Assembly (NCBI RefSeq): GCF_001536285.1
Contig: NZ_FAOZ01000002.1
Location: forward strand, 530,516 to 594,515
Reading direction: 5' to 3'
From: Parafrankia irregularis
GTDB taxonomy: Bacteria; Actinomycetota; Actinomycetes; Frankiales; Frankiaceae
Length of the DNA stretch: 64,000 nucleotides
Positions 16,450-25,602 of this stretch are shown here, piece by piece. Position 1 is the first letter of the stretch. Each line of letters opens with the position of its first letter. The notes under the pieces were generated by a model, which searched no databases, was not told where the DNA came from, and worked only from the letters and a program-made list of their open reading frames with translations. A program made the translations under genes and the position numbers.

Positions 16450-17951
16450 CGCTCGACCAGCCAGCTCTGCAGGCTGACCCGCCGCTCGGTGGCGGCGGCG
16501 CCGATCTCCCGGCGGTGGCGCAGCATCGTGGGCAGCAGCCGCAGATAGGACGAGAACACCCGCACCCGCAGCAGGGTGGGGCGCACCGCCGGCCGGCTGC
16601 GCGAGCGCCACGCCTGGCGCAGCGTGCGCACGGCGATCGACGCGGTCGTCAGCGGGTAGCGGGCGACCGCCGAGACCGCGGTGCGCGCGGTCGCGTCCTT
16701 GGTCAGCATCAGCAGCCGGTTGCGGTCGGTGTGGAAGACGAACAGCGGGGACCACTCGACGCTGGACGCGGAGTGGACGTGGCGCAGCACCGCGCCCGGC
16801 ACGTAGCGGATCTGGTAGCCGCGGGAGCGGATCCGCCAGGACAGGTCGGTGTCCTCGTAGTAGAGGAAGAAGTCGTCGTCGAACCAGCCGAGCTGCTGGC
16901 CCAGCTCGGTCCGCATCGCCATGCCGTTGCCGCAGGCGGTGAAGACCTCCTCCGGGTTGTCGAACTGGCCGGTGTCGATCTGCTGGTAGCCGCGGTCGGC
17001 GCCGTAGCCCTCGGTCAGCACGATGCCACCGACGTTGTTGATGACGTCCACCCGCGGGGCGCCCGCGCCCACCGTGAACGAGACGGTGGACGGTTCGGCC
17101 GTAACCGGCAGCGTGCACGACGACGGCAGAGCACCCGACGGCAGAGCACCCGACGGCAGAGCACCCGACGGCAGAGAACCCGGCGTCGAGGCGTCCGGTG
17201 AGCCGTCCCAGCCCAGGGTGACGTCCTTGGCGGTGTCCGCGGCCCAGGTGATCCCGATGGTGACCGGGCCGTGCTCGGGCACCGGAACGCACAGCTCGCC
17301 GTCGCCGCGGGTCCAGAAGAACGGGGCCTTCGGCGGGCCCTCGGCGCCGAAGGTGAGCTTCTCCCACAGCACCTCGCGCAGCACCTCGCGGCCGTCCACC
17401 GTCACCGAGCTGACGCGCACACCCAGCTGGCGCGGGTCGTGAGGGCCGGGGGAGAAGGTGGGCGTGGCCAGGGTGAGCCGCAGGAACCGGGGCAGGAAGA
17501 CGACCTTGCCGGTGACCGCGCCGAGCCGGCTGCCACCGGGCTCGTCGAACGGTGCCAGCAGCCGGGCCAGCCAGTCCGGCTCGGGGATGGCGTCGTTGTT
17601 CAGCAGCACCGCGAGCGGTGTGGTCACCTTCCGCAGCGCGAGGTTGTTCCCGCCGGCGAAACCGAGGTTGCGGTCCGACCGTACGACCTTCACCCAGGGG
17701 TAGCGGCTGGCGAGCAGCTCCAGCGATTCGTCGCCGGAGGCGTTGTCGACCACCTGGGTCTCGAACGCGAACGGCGCGTCCTGCTTGGCGAGTGCGTCCA
17801 GGCAGGGTGGCAGCAGGTGTGCCCCGTTCCAGTTGACGATGACGACCGTGGCGAGCGGCCCGTCGCTGTTGCCGCTCTCGTCGCCGTTGCTCTTGGAAGC
17901 GCTGCTCATCGCACCATCCGCTCCTTGCCAGCCCTCACTGCCAGCCGTCAC
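16446..17951 (-). CDS. Glycosyltransferase family 2 with an inserted beta-rich domain
   Basis: 501 residues. GT-A fold: TVVIVNWNG (35-43), VVDNASGDES, GFAGGNNLAL and LLNNDA (117-121, the DxD equivalent) resemble WbbL-type rhamnosyltransferases. The catalytic EDTDLSWR motif then appears only about 245 residues later, because a beta-rich segment (about 155-330) is inserted. This insert contains a 4 x 15-bp tandem repeat coding PSGAL. The C-terminus is basic and amphipathic. The GTG start overlaps the stop of the ABC ATPase (GTGA); an internal ATG at 17909 is an alternative. Probable role: adding a sugar, possibly rhamnose, to a lipid-linked glycan before export. Confidence 0.88.
   Translation of the reverse strand: MTAGSEGWQGADGAMSSASKSNGDESGNSDGPLATVVIVNWNGAHLLPPCLDALAKQDAPFAFETQVVDNASGDESLELLASRYPWVKVVRSDRNLGFAGGNNLALRKVTTPLAVLLNNDAIPEPDWLARLLAPFDEPGGSRLGAVTGKVVFLPRFLRLTLATPTFSPGPHDPRQLGVRVSSVTVDGREVLREVLWEKLTFGAEGPPKAPFFWTRGDGELCVPVPEHGPVTIGITWAADTAKDVTLGWDGSPDASTPGSLPSGALPSGALPSGALPSSCTLPVTAEPSTVSFTVGAGAPRVDVINNVGGIVLTEGYGADRGYQQIDTGQFDNPEEVFTACGNGMAMRTELGQQLGWFDDDFFLYYEDTDLSWRIRSRGYQIRYVPGAVLRHVHSASSVEWSPLFVFHTDRNRLLMLTKDATARTAVSAVARYPLTTASIAVRTLRQAWRSRSRPAVRPTLLRVRVFSSYLRLLPTMLRHRREIGAAATERRVSLQSWLVER
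17121..17180. repeat. 15-bp tandem repeat, 4 copies
   Basis: Four nearly identical 15-mers (CGACGGCAGAGCACC), in frame within the GT2 gene on the minus strand, coding PSGAL repeats in the inserted domain. Confidence 0.95.
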
Positions 17952-19201
17952 CGGCGCAGCCCTGCCTGGTAGTCGACGCGGAGCAGCCCGGCGACCTGCG
18001 GGCCGCTCACGCCGAACAGGTCCTCGAACCGCCGTACCGTGACCGGCTGACCGGTGGCGGCGTCCGACACCCGGACGCTGACCGCGAACGCCCCGAGCAG
18101 CTCCGGCAGCCGGGGAACGACGAAGTCCACCGCCACGATGCCCGACCCCGGGCTGATGCCGCCAGGCGGGGTCTCCATCATCCAGATCGGGACCTCGCCC
18201 TGACCCATGATGTCCACGTGCAGGTAGACGTGCTGCGGCGCGTGGTCGGTGAGGTCCAGCTCGACGCTGACGGTGAGCTGCTCACCCGGGTCGTACTGCA
18301 CCTGCGGGGCTCCGCCGGGGTCGCGGCTGAACGTGACCGCCGTCGGCTTGACCGGTGACAGGTCATACGGCACCGCCCCGCCCTCGACGGGCAGGCTGCC
18401 CAGCCGCTGGCGCAGCAGCTTCGTCCCGACCGCCGGCTGCCCGTCGTAGATGAGGTTGCCCGTCTCCAGGACGAGCACCCGGTCGCACATGTTCTCGATC
18501 AGGTCGAGGGAGTGCGTGACGAACAGAATCGTCCGCCCCTCGGACCGGAACTGGGCGATCTTGTCGAGGCACTTGCGCTGGAACGCCTCGTCACCGACGG
18601 CGAGCACCTCGTCGACGAGCAGGATGTCCGGGTCGACGTGCACCGCGACGGCGAAACCGAGCCGCACGTACTGGCCGGACGAGTAGTGCTTCACCTCGTC
18701 GTCGATCTTGTGCCGCAGCTCGGCGAAGTCGACGATCGAGTCGAAGAGCCGGTCGATCTCCCGCTTGGACAGACCCAGCAGGGAGGCGTTGAGGTACACG
18801 TTGTCGCGGCCGGACAGCTCGCCGTTGAACCCGGCGCCGAGCTCCAGCAGCGAGGCGATCCGCCCGTTGACCGCCACCTCGCCGGAGGTGGGGCGCAGGA
18901 TGCCGGCGAGGACCTTGAGCAGTGTCGACTTGCCCGACCCGTTCGCGCCCGCCAGGCCGACCGTCTGCCCGCGCCCGATCTGGACGTCGATGTCGCGCAG
19001 CGCCCAGAAATCCTCCCCGCTCGCGCCCTCGCGGCGGACGAACCGCTCTTTCAGGCTGGTCGCGCGCTTGCTGTAGGCGACGAACTTCTTGCTGACCCCG
19101 GCCGCGCGGATCACGGTCGGCGAGCCCGACGACTGCGCCGCGGAGGCCGAGGTCGCGGGGCGGTCGGGCTGTGCGGGCGGGGCGAGCGGCGGTGACGACA
19201 C
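17948..19201 (-). CDS. wzt: ABC transporter ATPase for polysaccharide export (Wzt-like)
   Basis: 417 residues from the GTG at 19201, which overlaps the permease stop by one base. Energises export of a lipid-linked glycan across the membrane. Walker A is GANGSGKST (85-93), the signature YSSGQ (173-177), Walker B ILLVDE (193-198), and the switch His230. The LELGAGFNGELSGRDN segment is typical of polysaccharide exporters. A C-terminal extension of about 140 residues (275-417), rich in beta strands with GEQLTVSVELDL and FEDLFGVSGP, matches Wzt C-terminal domains that recognise the terminal modification of the exported glycan. That makes a capped or modified glycan likely. Confidence 0.93.
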   Translation of the reverse strand: MSSPPLAPPAQPDRPATSASAAQSSGSPTVIRAAGVSKKFVAYSKRATSLKERFVRREGASGEDFWALRDIDVQIGRGQTVGLAGANGSGKSTLLKVLAGILRPTSGEVAVNGRIASLLELGAGFNGELSGRDNVYLNASLLGLSKREIDRLFDSIVDFAELRHKIDDEVKHYSSGQYVRLGFAVAVHVDPDILLVDEVLAVGDEAFQRKCLDKIAQFRSEGRTILFVTHSLDLIENMCDRVLVLETGNLIYDGQPAVGTKLLRQRLGSLPVEGGAVPYDLSPVKPTAVTFSRDPGGAPQVQYDPGEQLTVSVELDLTDHAPQHVYLHVDIMGQGEVPIWMMETPPGGISPGSGIVAVDFVVPRLPELLGAFAVSVRVSDAATGQPVTVRRFEDLFGVSGPQVAGLLRVDYQAGLRR

Positions 19202-20157
19202 TAGAGGTCCTCGGCGAAGTCGGCCTGGAAGCGCCGGAACACCCGCAGCCCCAGAAAGAGCACGGCGAGCGAGATGAGCGCGGCGATTCCCAGGTGTTCG
19301 AGGTAGAACGCGTACCCGGTGTCGGCGATGATCGACGACGAGCCGGTGGAGTTGCCCGGCGGCGGGTCGTAGATCGCCCGCTGGAACGTCATCACCACCA
19401 CGGCCATCGGGTTGAGCAGGTACACCCAGGTCCAGTCGCCGAGCCGGTCGGAGATCAGGCCGTACGCGTAGACCATCGGGTTGATCCAGAACCAGGCCAC
19501 CAGGGCGACATCCAGCAGGTGCTGGGTGTCGCGGTAACGCACGTTCAGCGCCGACAGCAGCAGCGACAGCGCGACGGTGAACAGCAGCGCGACCGCCCCG
19601 GCGGGGACGATCAGCAGCAGCTCGGGCCCGAACAGGCTGTACTGCAGCCCCAGGATGACCACGAACAGCACCAGCAGCTGGAGCGCGAAGTGCACCGCGG
19701 CGAAGCCGACCGCGGACAGCGGCAGCACCAGCAGCGGGAAGCGCACCTTCTTCACCAGGTTCGCGTTGGCGACCACCGCGCCGCAGGCGGACGACACGCT
19801 GCCGGAGAAGGCGTTCCACACCAGCATCCCGGACATCAGGTAGATGCCGAAACGCGGGATCCCCGTCTTCAGCACCACCTGGAAGACGAACGTGTAGACC
19901 ACAAGGAGCAGCAGCGGGTTCGCCAGCGACCAGGCGAAGCCGAGCGTCGACCCCTTGTACTTGACCTTCAGGTCCTTGCGGACGAGGTTGCGCAGCAGCT
20001 CCCACCGCACCCGGGTCTGTGCCCGGCTGCGGTGATCGACATGGCGCGCGCCGGAACGTGAGCCGCGAGGGCGCTGGGCCGGTGCCTGCCCGGACCCCTG
20101 GCCCGGTGACGGCGATGGCGATGAGGGGAACGTGGAGAGGTCAGCGACCCGCGACAT
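19201..20157 (-). CDS. wzm: ABC-2 type polysaccharide export permease (Wzm-like)
   Basis: About 318 residues with six hydrophobic segments and the ABC2_membrane pattern: an amphipathic KDLKVKYKGSTLGFAWSLANPL interface helix near the N-terminus, then YRDTQHLLDV and NPMVYAYGLI. It forms the channel with the adjacent ATPase for export of a lipid-linked glycan. I chose ATG 20157 because AGAAGG lies just upstream; ATG 20187 would add ten residues. First gene of a five-gene minus-strand operon (wzm, wzt, GT2, two GT-B enzymes) in which most junctions overlap. Confidence 0.92.
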   Translation of the reverse strand: MSRVADLSTFPSSPSPSPGQGSGQAPAQRPRGSRSGARHVDHRSRAQTRVRWELLRNLVRKDLKVKYKGSTLGFAWSLANPLLLLVVYTFVFQVVLKTGIPRFGIYLMSGMLVWNAFSGSVSSACGAVVANANLVKKVRFPLLVLPLSAVGFAAVHFALQLLVLFVVILGLQYSLFGPELLLIVPAGAVALLFTVALSLLLSALNVRYRDTQHLLDVALVAWFWINPMVYAYGLISDRLGDWTWVYLLNPMAVVVMTFQRAIYDPPPGNSTGSSSIIADTGYAFYLEHLGIAALISLAVLFLGLRVFRRFQADFAEDL

Positions 20158-20187
20158 GACCTTCTTCTTCCCCTGTCGGGCGTACAT

Positions 20188-20579
20188 CTCGGACCCGCAC
20201 CGTGCTCGGCCCCTCCTCCGCCCAGCGCAACCGTCACCGGTTGGCGTCGACTCCTCGACCGTTGCTCGAACGTCGTCGTGTGCTCGGACGCCGTCGTGCT
20301 GAACGTCGTCGTGCTTGAACGTCGTCGCCCGGGTTGGAGACGATGGCCGTAGACCGTACCGCGTGCCACCCCGGAGGCGATGCCCCGAGTCCGGTGACTG
20401 GCACCCCCAGGGGGGTTCATAGTATCGATCCGTCTATCTGGCTCCGGCCGGCGAGCGCTCCACCCGAACCACCCGTCGACAACCCGGAAACCTCCGGTGT
20501 TGTCCGGCGGCGGTCTCGGGGGTGCCTGGCCGGCCCAGATTGGGCGGTCGGGGGACCGGCTGTCCGGGAGGGGCGGGCA
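20188..20579. other. Divergent intergenic region, wzm / HAD gene
   Basis: About 390 bases between divergent genes, so it should hold both promoters. The notable content is a run of near-repeats at 20265-20329. A CATAGTAT stretch near 20418 could serve as a -10 element toward the HAD gene, but I see no matching -35. An in-frame extension of the HAD gene back to 20334 is possible but has no ribosome site. Confidence 0.5.
20265..20329. repeat. Intergenic direct repeats, 4 copies of about 15-18 bp
   Basis: Four near-copies of CTCGAACGTCGTCGTG (at about 20265, 20283, 20299 and 20314) in the divergent promoter region. Spacing of 15-18 bases is not a multiple of the helical turn. They may be regulator sites or a minisatellite. 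Confidence 0.7.
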
Positions 20580-23171
20580 GTGTTCACCGACGTCCGACTT
20601 CGCGAGGTCTGGTCGCATCTGGAGTCGGGCGGTGCCCAGGCCCTGACTCTCGATGTGTTCGACACCCTGCTGTGGCGCATGGTGCCCGAACCGGCACACG
20701 CCTTCATCACCCTGGGGCACCGCCTCGCCGAGATCGGCCAGCTGCCGACCGGCGTCACCCCCGGCGAGTTCGCCCGCCTGCGCGTCTACGCGGAGCACAA
20801 GGCCCGGGAGCACTCCCACGAGGTGCGGGGCACCTACGAGGTACGCCTCGACGAGATCTGGGGCGTGCTGGTTCCGGCGCTGCCCGGCGCGGGCAGCCTC
20901 GGCGACCTGATGGACGTCGAGCTGGCCGTCGAGCGTGACCTGTGCCGGGCCGACCTGGCCGTCGTCGAGCTGGCCGAGCTCGCGATGACCAAGCTCGGGC
21001 TGCCGGTGTACCTGCTCTCCGACACCTACTTCTCCGCCGCCCAGCTGGAGCGCCTGCTCAGCCGCCCGGAGCTGGCCGGGGTGCCGTTCACCCAGATCTT
21101 CACCTCGTCCGACGCCGGGATCAGCAAGAGTGACGGGCTGTTCCGGCACATGCTGGCCGCCTCGAACCTGCAGCCGTCGCGGGTCGTGCATCTCGGCGAC
21201 CACCCGGTCGCCGATGTCGAGAGCGCCCGCGAGCACGGCCTGGTCGCCATCCACTACCCGAAGTACTCCGGCTCGCTGAAGTCGACGCTCGAGCTGGAGG
21301 GCCTGCTCACCGGTCCGGGCGACGACACCCCGATCGACTCGGCGCACGGCGACTACGGCATGACCGCGCTGCGGGCCCGCTCGCTGCACCGCGCGGACGC
21401 CGCCGCCGTCCCGCCAGGCCTGCGTCGCTACTGGGAGACCGGCGCGACCGTGTTCGGCCCGGTCTTCACCGGTTTCGCCGACTGGGCGGTGGAACGCACC
21501 AGAGACCACGGCGCCGACCACATCTACTGCCTGATGCGCGAGGGCGAGTTCCTCTCCCGCCTGGTCGCCGAGCCGGGCGCGGACGCCGGTGTGACCACCT
21601 CCACCCTGTGGGCGTCACGCCAGGTCTGCGCGCTGTCCAACGTGTTCGAGGGCAGCCCCGAGGAGCTGCGCAGCTTCCTCGTCCGCCGGCACGCGCCGAG
21701 CGTCGGCCAGCTGCTGCGCCAGCTCGGGGTCGCCGTCGACGACGTCGCCGGCATCTCCTCGCTCGCCGACCGGCGCCTGGACGTCCCCGGCCTGCTCGAC
21801 GACACCCTCGAGGCGCTGTGCTCGGACGAGCGCATCCGCAGCGAGATCGTCCTGACCGCGGCCCGGCTGCGCGACCGGTACGTCCAGTACCTCGACACTC
21901 AGCTGCCCGAATCCGGGCGGATCGTCGTCGCCGACCTCGGCTGGGGCGGCACCATCCAGGCGCTGCTGGCCCGCCTGCTCGCCTCCACCGGGCGGGACTT
22001 CGACGTCTGCGGCCTCTACCTGGCGACGAACGCCGCCGCCGGCACGCACCGCCTCGCCGGCCTGCAGATCGAGGGCTACGCCGCCTCCGGCGGGCAGCCG
22101 GAGCTGATGGCCAACCAGCTCATGCGCAGCCCCGAGGTGCTCGAACAGCTCTGCATGCCAGACATCGGCTCGCTGGTCTCCTTCGACGACGAGCACCGCC
22201 CGGTGCTGAGCATCGACCGCACCTCGCGGACCCAGGTCGCCCAGCGGGTCGCCGTCCAGGACGGCATCCTCGCCTTCCAGCGCGAATGGCTGCGCTACCG
22301 GCGCTCGGAGACGGCGATGCCGTCGCTGTCCGAGGCGGGGGCCCGGCACTCCTCGCTGCGGATGCTGACCCGGTTCGTCGCCCGCCCCACCGCGGCCGAG
22401 GCCTCCGCGTTCGGCGCGTGGGCCCACGACGACAACTTCGGCTCGGACTCGACCGAGGGCCTGCTGCCGCCCGAGCTGGTCCGGCGGATGCCCTACCTGA
22501 CCCCGGCGGACGTCGAGAAGATCACCATGCGGGAGCTGTACTGGCCCGCCGGTGTCGCCGGCGTCGCGAACCGGTCGCTCGCCGTGATCAGTGGCCTGGC
22601 CGCCGCGGCCGGGGTGCGGGCCGAGGAGGTCTCCCCGGAGGCCGCCGCCGGCCCGGTCGAGGTCTACGTCGACACCGGCGGCGACTTCGTCAACGGCCAC
22701 AAGGAGACCGTCGTCACCCGCTCCGGGCGCGACGGGATGTCGATCGTGCGGCTGAGGGTCGAGGGTGTCGGCGCCCGCCGGGTGCGGATCGACCCGGCCG
22801 GCCGGCGCGGCCTGCTCCGCCTCGACTGGCTGACGATCTCCTTCCACCTGCACAACGCTCCCGAGCCGTACAAGGTCACCGTCACCTCCCTGGACGACCT
22901 CGCCGGCCAGCAGCTCGCGCTCATCGGCCTGCGGACCCTGCAGGCCAACCTGCTGGAGATCGTCGGCGACGATCCGCAGATCATCTACACGATCGATCAC
23001 GGCACGCAGCCGCAGCTCGGCGGGACGTACGCGATCGACGTCGAGATGGCCTTCGGCTGGCTCGGGATCCGGGCCGACCCGCTGCAGGTGCGCACGGCGG
23101 ACGCGGCCCGGACCGGCCTGCCCGTCCGGGCCGCCCGGAAGATCCGTCGCGAGCTGGGAGGGCTGCGGTGA
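20580..23171 (+). CDS. Large HAD-superfamily protein (COG5610-like)
   Basis: 863 residues from the GTG at 20580, which has GGGAGGGG upstream. N-terminal HAD phosphatase-type domain (about 1-235): motif I DVFDT (Asp25, Asp28), motif II Ser147 in LLSDTYF, motif III Lys183 and motif IV GDHPVAD (Asp207, Asp212). All catalytic residues are present. The remaining 600 or so residues have no domain I can name; they carry IYCLMREGEF and ASRQVCALSNVFEG, which recall COG5610 proteins of polysaccharide clusters, then a C-terminal beta-rich part. It is coupled to the next gene by GTGA and diverges from wzm, so a role in making or releasing a phosphorylated glycan precursor is plausible. Confidence 0.75.
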   Translation: MFTDVRLREVWSHLESGGAQALTLDVFDTLLWRMVPEPAHAFITLGHRLAEIGQLPTGVTPGEFARLRVYAEHKAREHSHEVRGTYEVRLDEIWGVLVPALPGAGSLGDLMDVELAVERDLCRADLAVVELAELAMTKLGLPVYLLSDTYFSAAQLERLLSRPELAGVPFTQIFTSSDAGISKSDGLFRHMLAASNLQPSRVVHLGDHPVADVESAREHGLVAIHYPKYSGSLKSTLELEGLLTGPGDDTPIDSAHGDYGMTALRARSLHRADAAAVPPGLRRYWETGATVFGPVFTGFADWAVERTRDHGADHIYCLMREGEFLSRLVAEPGADAGVTTSTLWASRQVCALSNVFEGSPEELRSFLVRRHAPSVGQLLRQLGVAVDDVAGISSLADRRLDVPGLLDDTLEALCSDERIRSEIVLTAARLRDRYVQYLDTQLPESGRIVVADLGWGGTIQALLARLLASTGRDFDVCGLYLATNAAAGTHRLAGLQIEGYAASGGQPELMANQLMRSPEVLEQLCMPDIGSLVSFDDEHRPVLSIDRTSRTQVAQRVAVQDGILAFQREWLRYRRSETAMPSLSEAGARHSSLRMLTRFVARPTAAEASAFGAWAHDDNFGSDSTEGLLPPELVRRMPYLTPADVEKITMRELYWPAGVAGVANRSLAVISGLAAAAGVRAEEVSPEAAAGPVEVYVDTGGDFVNGHKETVVTRSGRDGMSIVRLRVEGVGARRVRIDPAGRRGLLRLDWLTISFHLHNAPEPYKVTVTSLDDLAGQQLALIGLRTLQANLLEIVGDDPQIIYTIDHGTQPQLGGTYAIDVEMAFGWLGIRADPLQVRTADAARTGLPVRAARKIRRELGGLR

Positions 23172-25339
23172 CGTCAGAGGCAGACGACACAGCCGACACG
23201 GAGGGCATGTCCCCCGATCCACGCCCCTCCCCGTCTCCGGGTAGCGCCGCCGGCACCTCGGGCACCCCCGGCGACCCGGAGCCTCCGGGCCCCGGGGACA
23301 CCGCGAGAAGCTGGTTCCGCCCGCCGCCGAGCCAGTCCGACCCACTGCGGACCAGTCTGCTCCCGTCGGTGTCACCGCCATCGCCTCCCACGGGGCCGCC
23401 GCCTCCCGCTGGGCCACGGCCACCCGCCGGGCCGCCGTCTGCTTCGCTCCCACCTGCGGGGCCACCGTCCGGCCCGCTCCCCGTGCGCTCGTCGGCCTCC
23501 TCGGCCCCCCGGCCGCCCGCGGCCACACCGCCGTCCTCGTCACCCCCCGAGATGTCGGTCTTCACGCCGCGCTCGGCCCGGCGCGCCGCCGAGAACGCCC
23601 CGGCGCAGCCCTCCTCGCCAGGCGGGCCCGTCACCGCTCCGCTTCCGCTGCCCGGCTACCCGGTCACCCCCGGCACCTCGGCGACCTTCGAACCACCCCG
23701 CGACCCCCGTGAGTTCCGCGACGCGCGGGACCGCACACACGACCGCCCGGACCGCAGGCATCCGGACCCCGGCCGCCCAGACCCCGGCCGCCCGGACCCC
23801 AGTGGTCCAGTCCTCGACCGCGCGGGCTTCGATCGCCCCGACATCGATCGGGCGGATCCTGGCCGCGCACCCTTTGACGGCGCACCCTTCGACCGCGCAC
23901 CCGCCGGCCGGGCGGAACCCGCACCCGACGCCCCGCGGCCGCCGGCGGAGACGTCCAGCCTGCCCGGGACGTCCAGCCTGCCCGGGACGTCCGGCTCGAC
24001 GGCGACGCCGAGCGTGGTGCACGGCAGCCTCGCGGAGCTGGCCGCGGACGCCTACGACGGCGGCGACCACGCCGCCGAGCCGGGTGAGATCACAGAGAAG
24101 ACCCTCGCGCCGCTGCTCCTGCACTCGCTGACCGACCTGCGCGAGATCTGGATCCCGCTGCTGGAGGCGGCCGGCGCGCGCAGCGTCGCCGAGATCGGCT
24201 CGGAGAGCGGCGCCACGACGTCGCTGCTCGTCGGCCTGCTGCGCCGGGGCGGCGGCGGGCGCCTGGTGGTCGTCGATCCCGAGCCGGGGGTCACCCCGAC
24301 GTCCGGCGGCGGGCTGGACGTCGAGGTGATCCGCGGCTTCAGCCCCGAGGCGCTCGACGGCCACGCACCGACCGACGCCTACCTCATCGACGGAGACCAC
24401 AACTACGCCACGGTCCGCGGCGAGCTCGCGGCGATCGCGGCCGCCGTGGACGACTTCGACCGGGCCTACTTCCCGCTGGTGATCCTGCACGACGTCGGCT
24501 GGCCCGCCGGTCGCCGCGACCAGTACTACGCCCCGGACCGGATCCCCGAGGACCAGCGCCAGCCGAACTCCTGGGACGTCGGCGTGGAGATCGACAAGTC
24601 CGACGCGATCCCCGGTCGCGGCTTCCGCGGGGCGGGCGCCTTCGCCTGGGCGCTGACCGAAGGCGGCCCCCGCAACGGTGTGCGCACCGCTGTCGAGGAC
24701 TTCGCGATGGACCACCCCGACCTGCGGTTCATCACGGTGGCGCCGATCTTCGGCCTCGGGGTGCTCCTCGACCGGCGCGCGCCCTGGGCCCGCCGCATCG
24801 CGGACCTGCTCGCACCCTGGGTGGCCAACAGCCTGCTGGCCCGGATGGAACGCAACCGCATCGACCTGTACCTGCGGGTCCTCGCGATGCAGGACGACGC
24901 GGTCGCCGCCGCCCGGGCACGGCAGCGGGAATGGTCCCGCATCGACGCCGAGCGCAGCGAGCTCGCCGCCCGGGACCTGCAGCGGCTGAGCCGCATCAGC
25001 GAGCTGGAGCAGGAGCTCGCCGCGGCCCGCCGGGAGCAGCAGCGGCCGCCCTGGAGCTCCGGCGCACCGGACGAGCCGAAGCTTCTCACCGCGGCCCGCA
25101 TCGCCGGCGCGGCCCTGCGGGCCCGTCTCGGCGGTGAGGCGGGTGCCCGCGACTCCGGCGACTCCGGTGACGGGGCGGCCGGCTCGACGGCTATCCCGTC
25201 GCGGGGCGCCCAGGCGCTGGCCGCGGGCACCCGCACCGGCGGCGCCGCGGTCGTCCGCCTGGGCTCGGGCCTCGCCCGGCTGGTGGAGAACAGATCCACC
25301 GGTGGCACCCCGAACTCCTCCCGCCACGGCAGGCACTGA
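23168..25339 (+). CDS. SAM-dependent methyltransferase with long disordered N-terminus
   Basis: 723 residues from the GTG at 23168 that overlaps the HAD stop. Residues 1-280 are Pro/Ser/Arg/Asp-rich and predicted disordered, with PDPGRP and TSSLPG repeats. A class I methyltransferase domain of the Methyltransf_24 type follows (about 310-530): AEIGSESGATTSLL is the SAM glycine loop (about 340), VVVDPEPG the acidic strand end, and IDGDHNY (about 406) the typical metal or substrate strand. A coiled coil (about 575-630, rich in Arg, Glu, Leu) ends the protein. Methylation could cap the glycan recognised by the Wzt C-terminal domain, as in known O-antigen systems; that link is inference. Confidence 0.8.
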   Translation: MTSEADDTADTEGMSPDPRPSPSPGSAAGTSGTPGDPEPPGPGDTARSWFRPPPSQSDPLRTSLLPSVSPPSPPTGPPPPAGPRPPAGPPSASLPPAGPPSGPLPVRSSASSAPRPPAATPPSSSPPEMSVFTPRSARRAAENAPAQPSSPGGPVTAPLPLPGYPVTPGTSATFEPPRDPREFRDARDRTHDRPDRRHPDPGRPDPGRPDPSGPVLDRAGFDRPDIDRADPGRAPFDGAPFDRAPAGRAEPAPDAPRPPAETSSLPGTSSLPGTSGSTATPSVVHGSLAELAADAYDGGDHAAEPGEITEKTLAPLLLHSLTDLREIWIPLLEAAGARSVAEIGSESGATTSLLVGLLRRGGGGRLVVVDPEPGVTPTSGGGLDVEVIRGFSPEALDGHAPTDAYLIDGDHNYATVRGELAAIAAAVDDFDRAYFPLVILHDVGWPAGRRDQYYAPDRIPEDQRQPNSWDVGVEIDKSDAIPGRGFRGAGAFAWALTEGGPRNGVRTAVEDFAMDHPDLRFITVAPIFGLGVLLDRRAPWARRIADLLAPWVANSLLARMERNRIDLYLRVLAMQDDAVAAARARQREWSRIDAERSELAARDLQRLSRISELEQELAAARREQQRPPWSSGAPDEPKLLTAARIAGAALRARLGGEAGARDSGDSGDGAAGSTAIPSRGAQALAAGTRTGGAAVVRLGSGLARLVENRSTGGTPNSSRHGRH
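23951..23998. repeat. 18-bp tandem repeat in the methyltransferase N-terminus
   Basis: Units ACGTCCAGCCTGCCCGGG at 23951, 23969 and a partial copy at 23987, coding TSSLPG repeats in the disordered region. Confidence 0.85.
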
Positions 25340-25374
25340 CCGCGCGGGCCTGCTGGGCGTCGGGCTGCCGCTGC

Positions 25375-25440
25375 TGCCGGGCAAGATCGGAGGGTCCTGG
25401 TTGCCAGAACGACGAAATGCCGCGGATCTTCCGATCTGAA
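25375..25440. repeat. Dispersed palindromic repeat, copy 3 (degenerate)
   Basis: Begins TGCCGGGCAAGATCGGAGG, matching the elements near 40698 and 63424, then GGTTGCCAGAACGACGAAA. It lies 3' of the methyltransferase gene. The rest of the 25340-25602 gap holds no gene; a ribosome site GAGGAG precedes the next ATG. Confidence 0.55.
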
Positions 25441-25602
25441 GGCGTCGATCGCTGCTGCCAATCAAGGCCTGAGGTGCCATTCTGCGACGACCGGCCACCG
25501 CTGCCGGAGCGCTGATCTCGGGAAGGCCACCGCGCTCGGCGTCGCCACGTGATCCAATGATCTTCGCTGTGAAGAGACGCCGATCCGGTTCTGAGGAGTC
25601 CG

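Noticed and set aside
14251..16548. 765-codon plus-strand open frame over the glycosyltransferase operon
   Set aside because: It is antisense to three clear glycosyltransferase features, has no ribosome site and a composition typical of shadows.
17121..17180. CRISPR-like array of short repeats
   Set aside because: The repeats are contiguous, in frame and without spacers: coding minisatellites.
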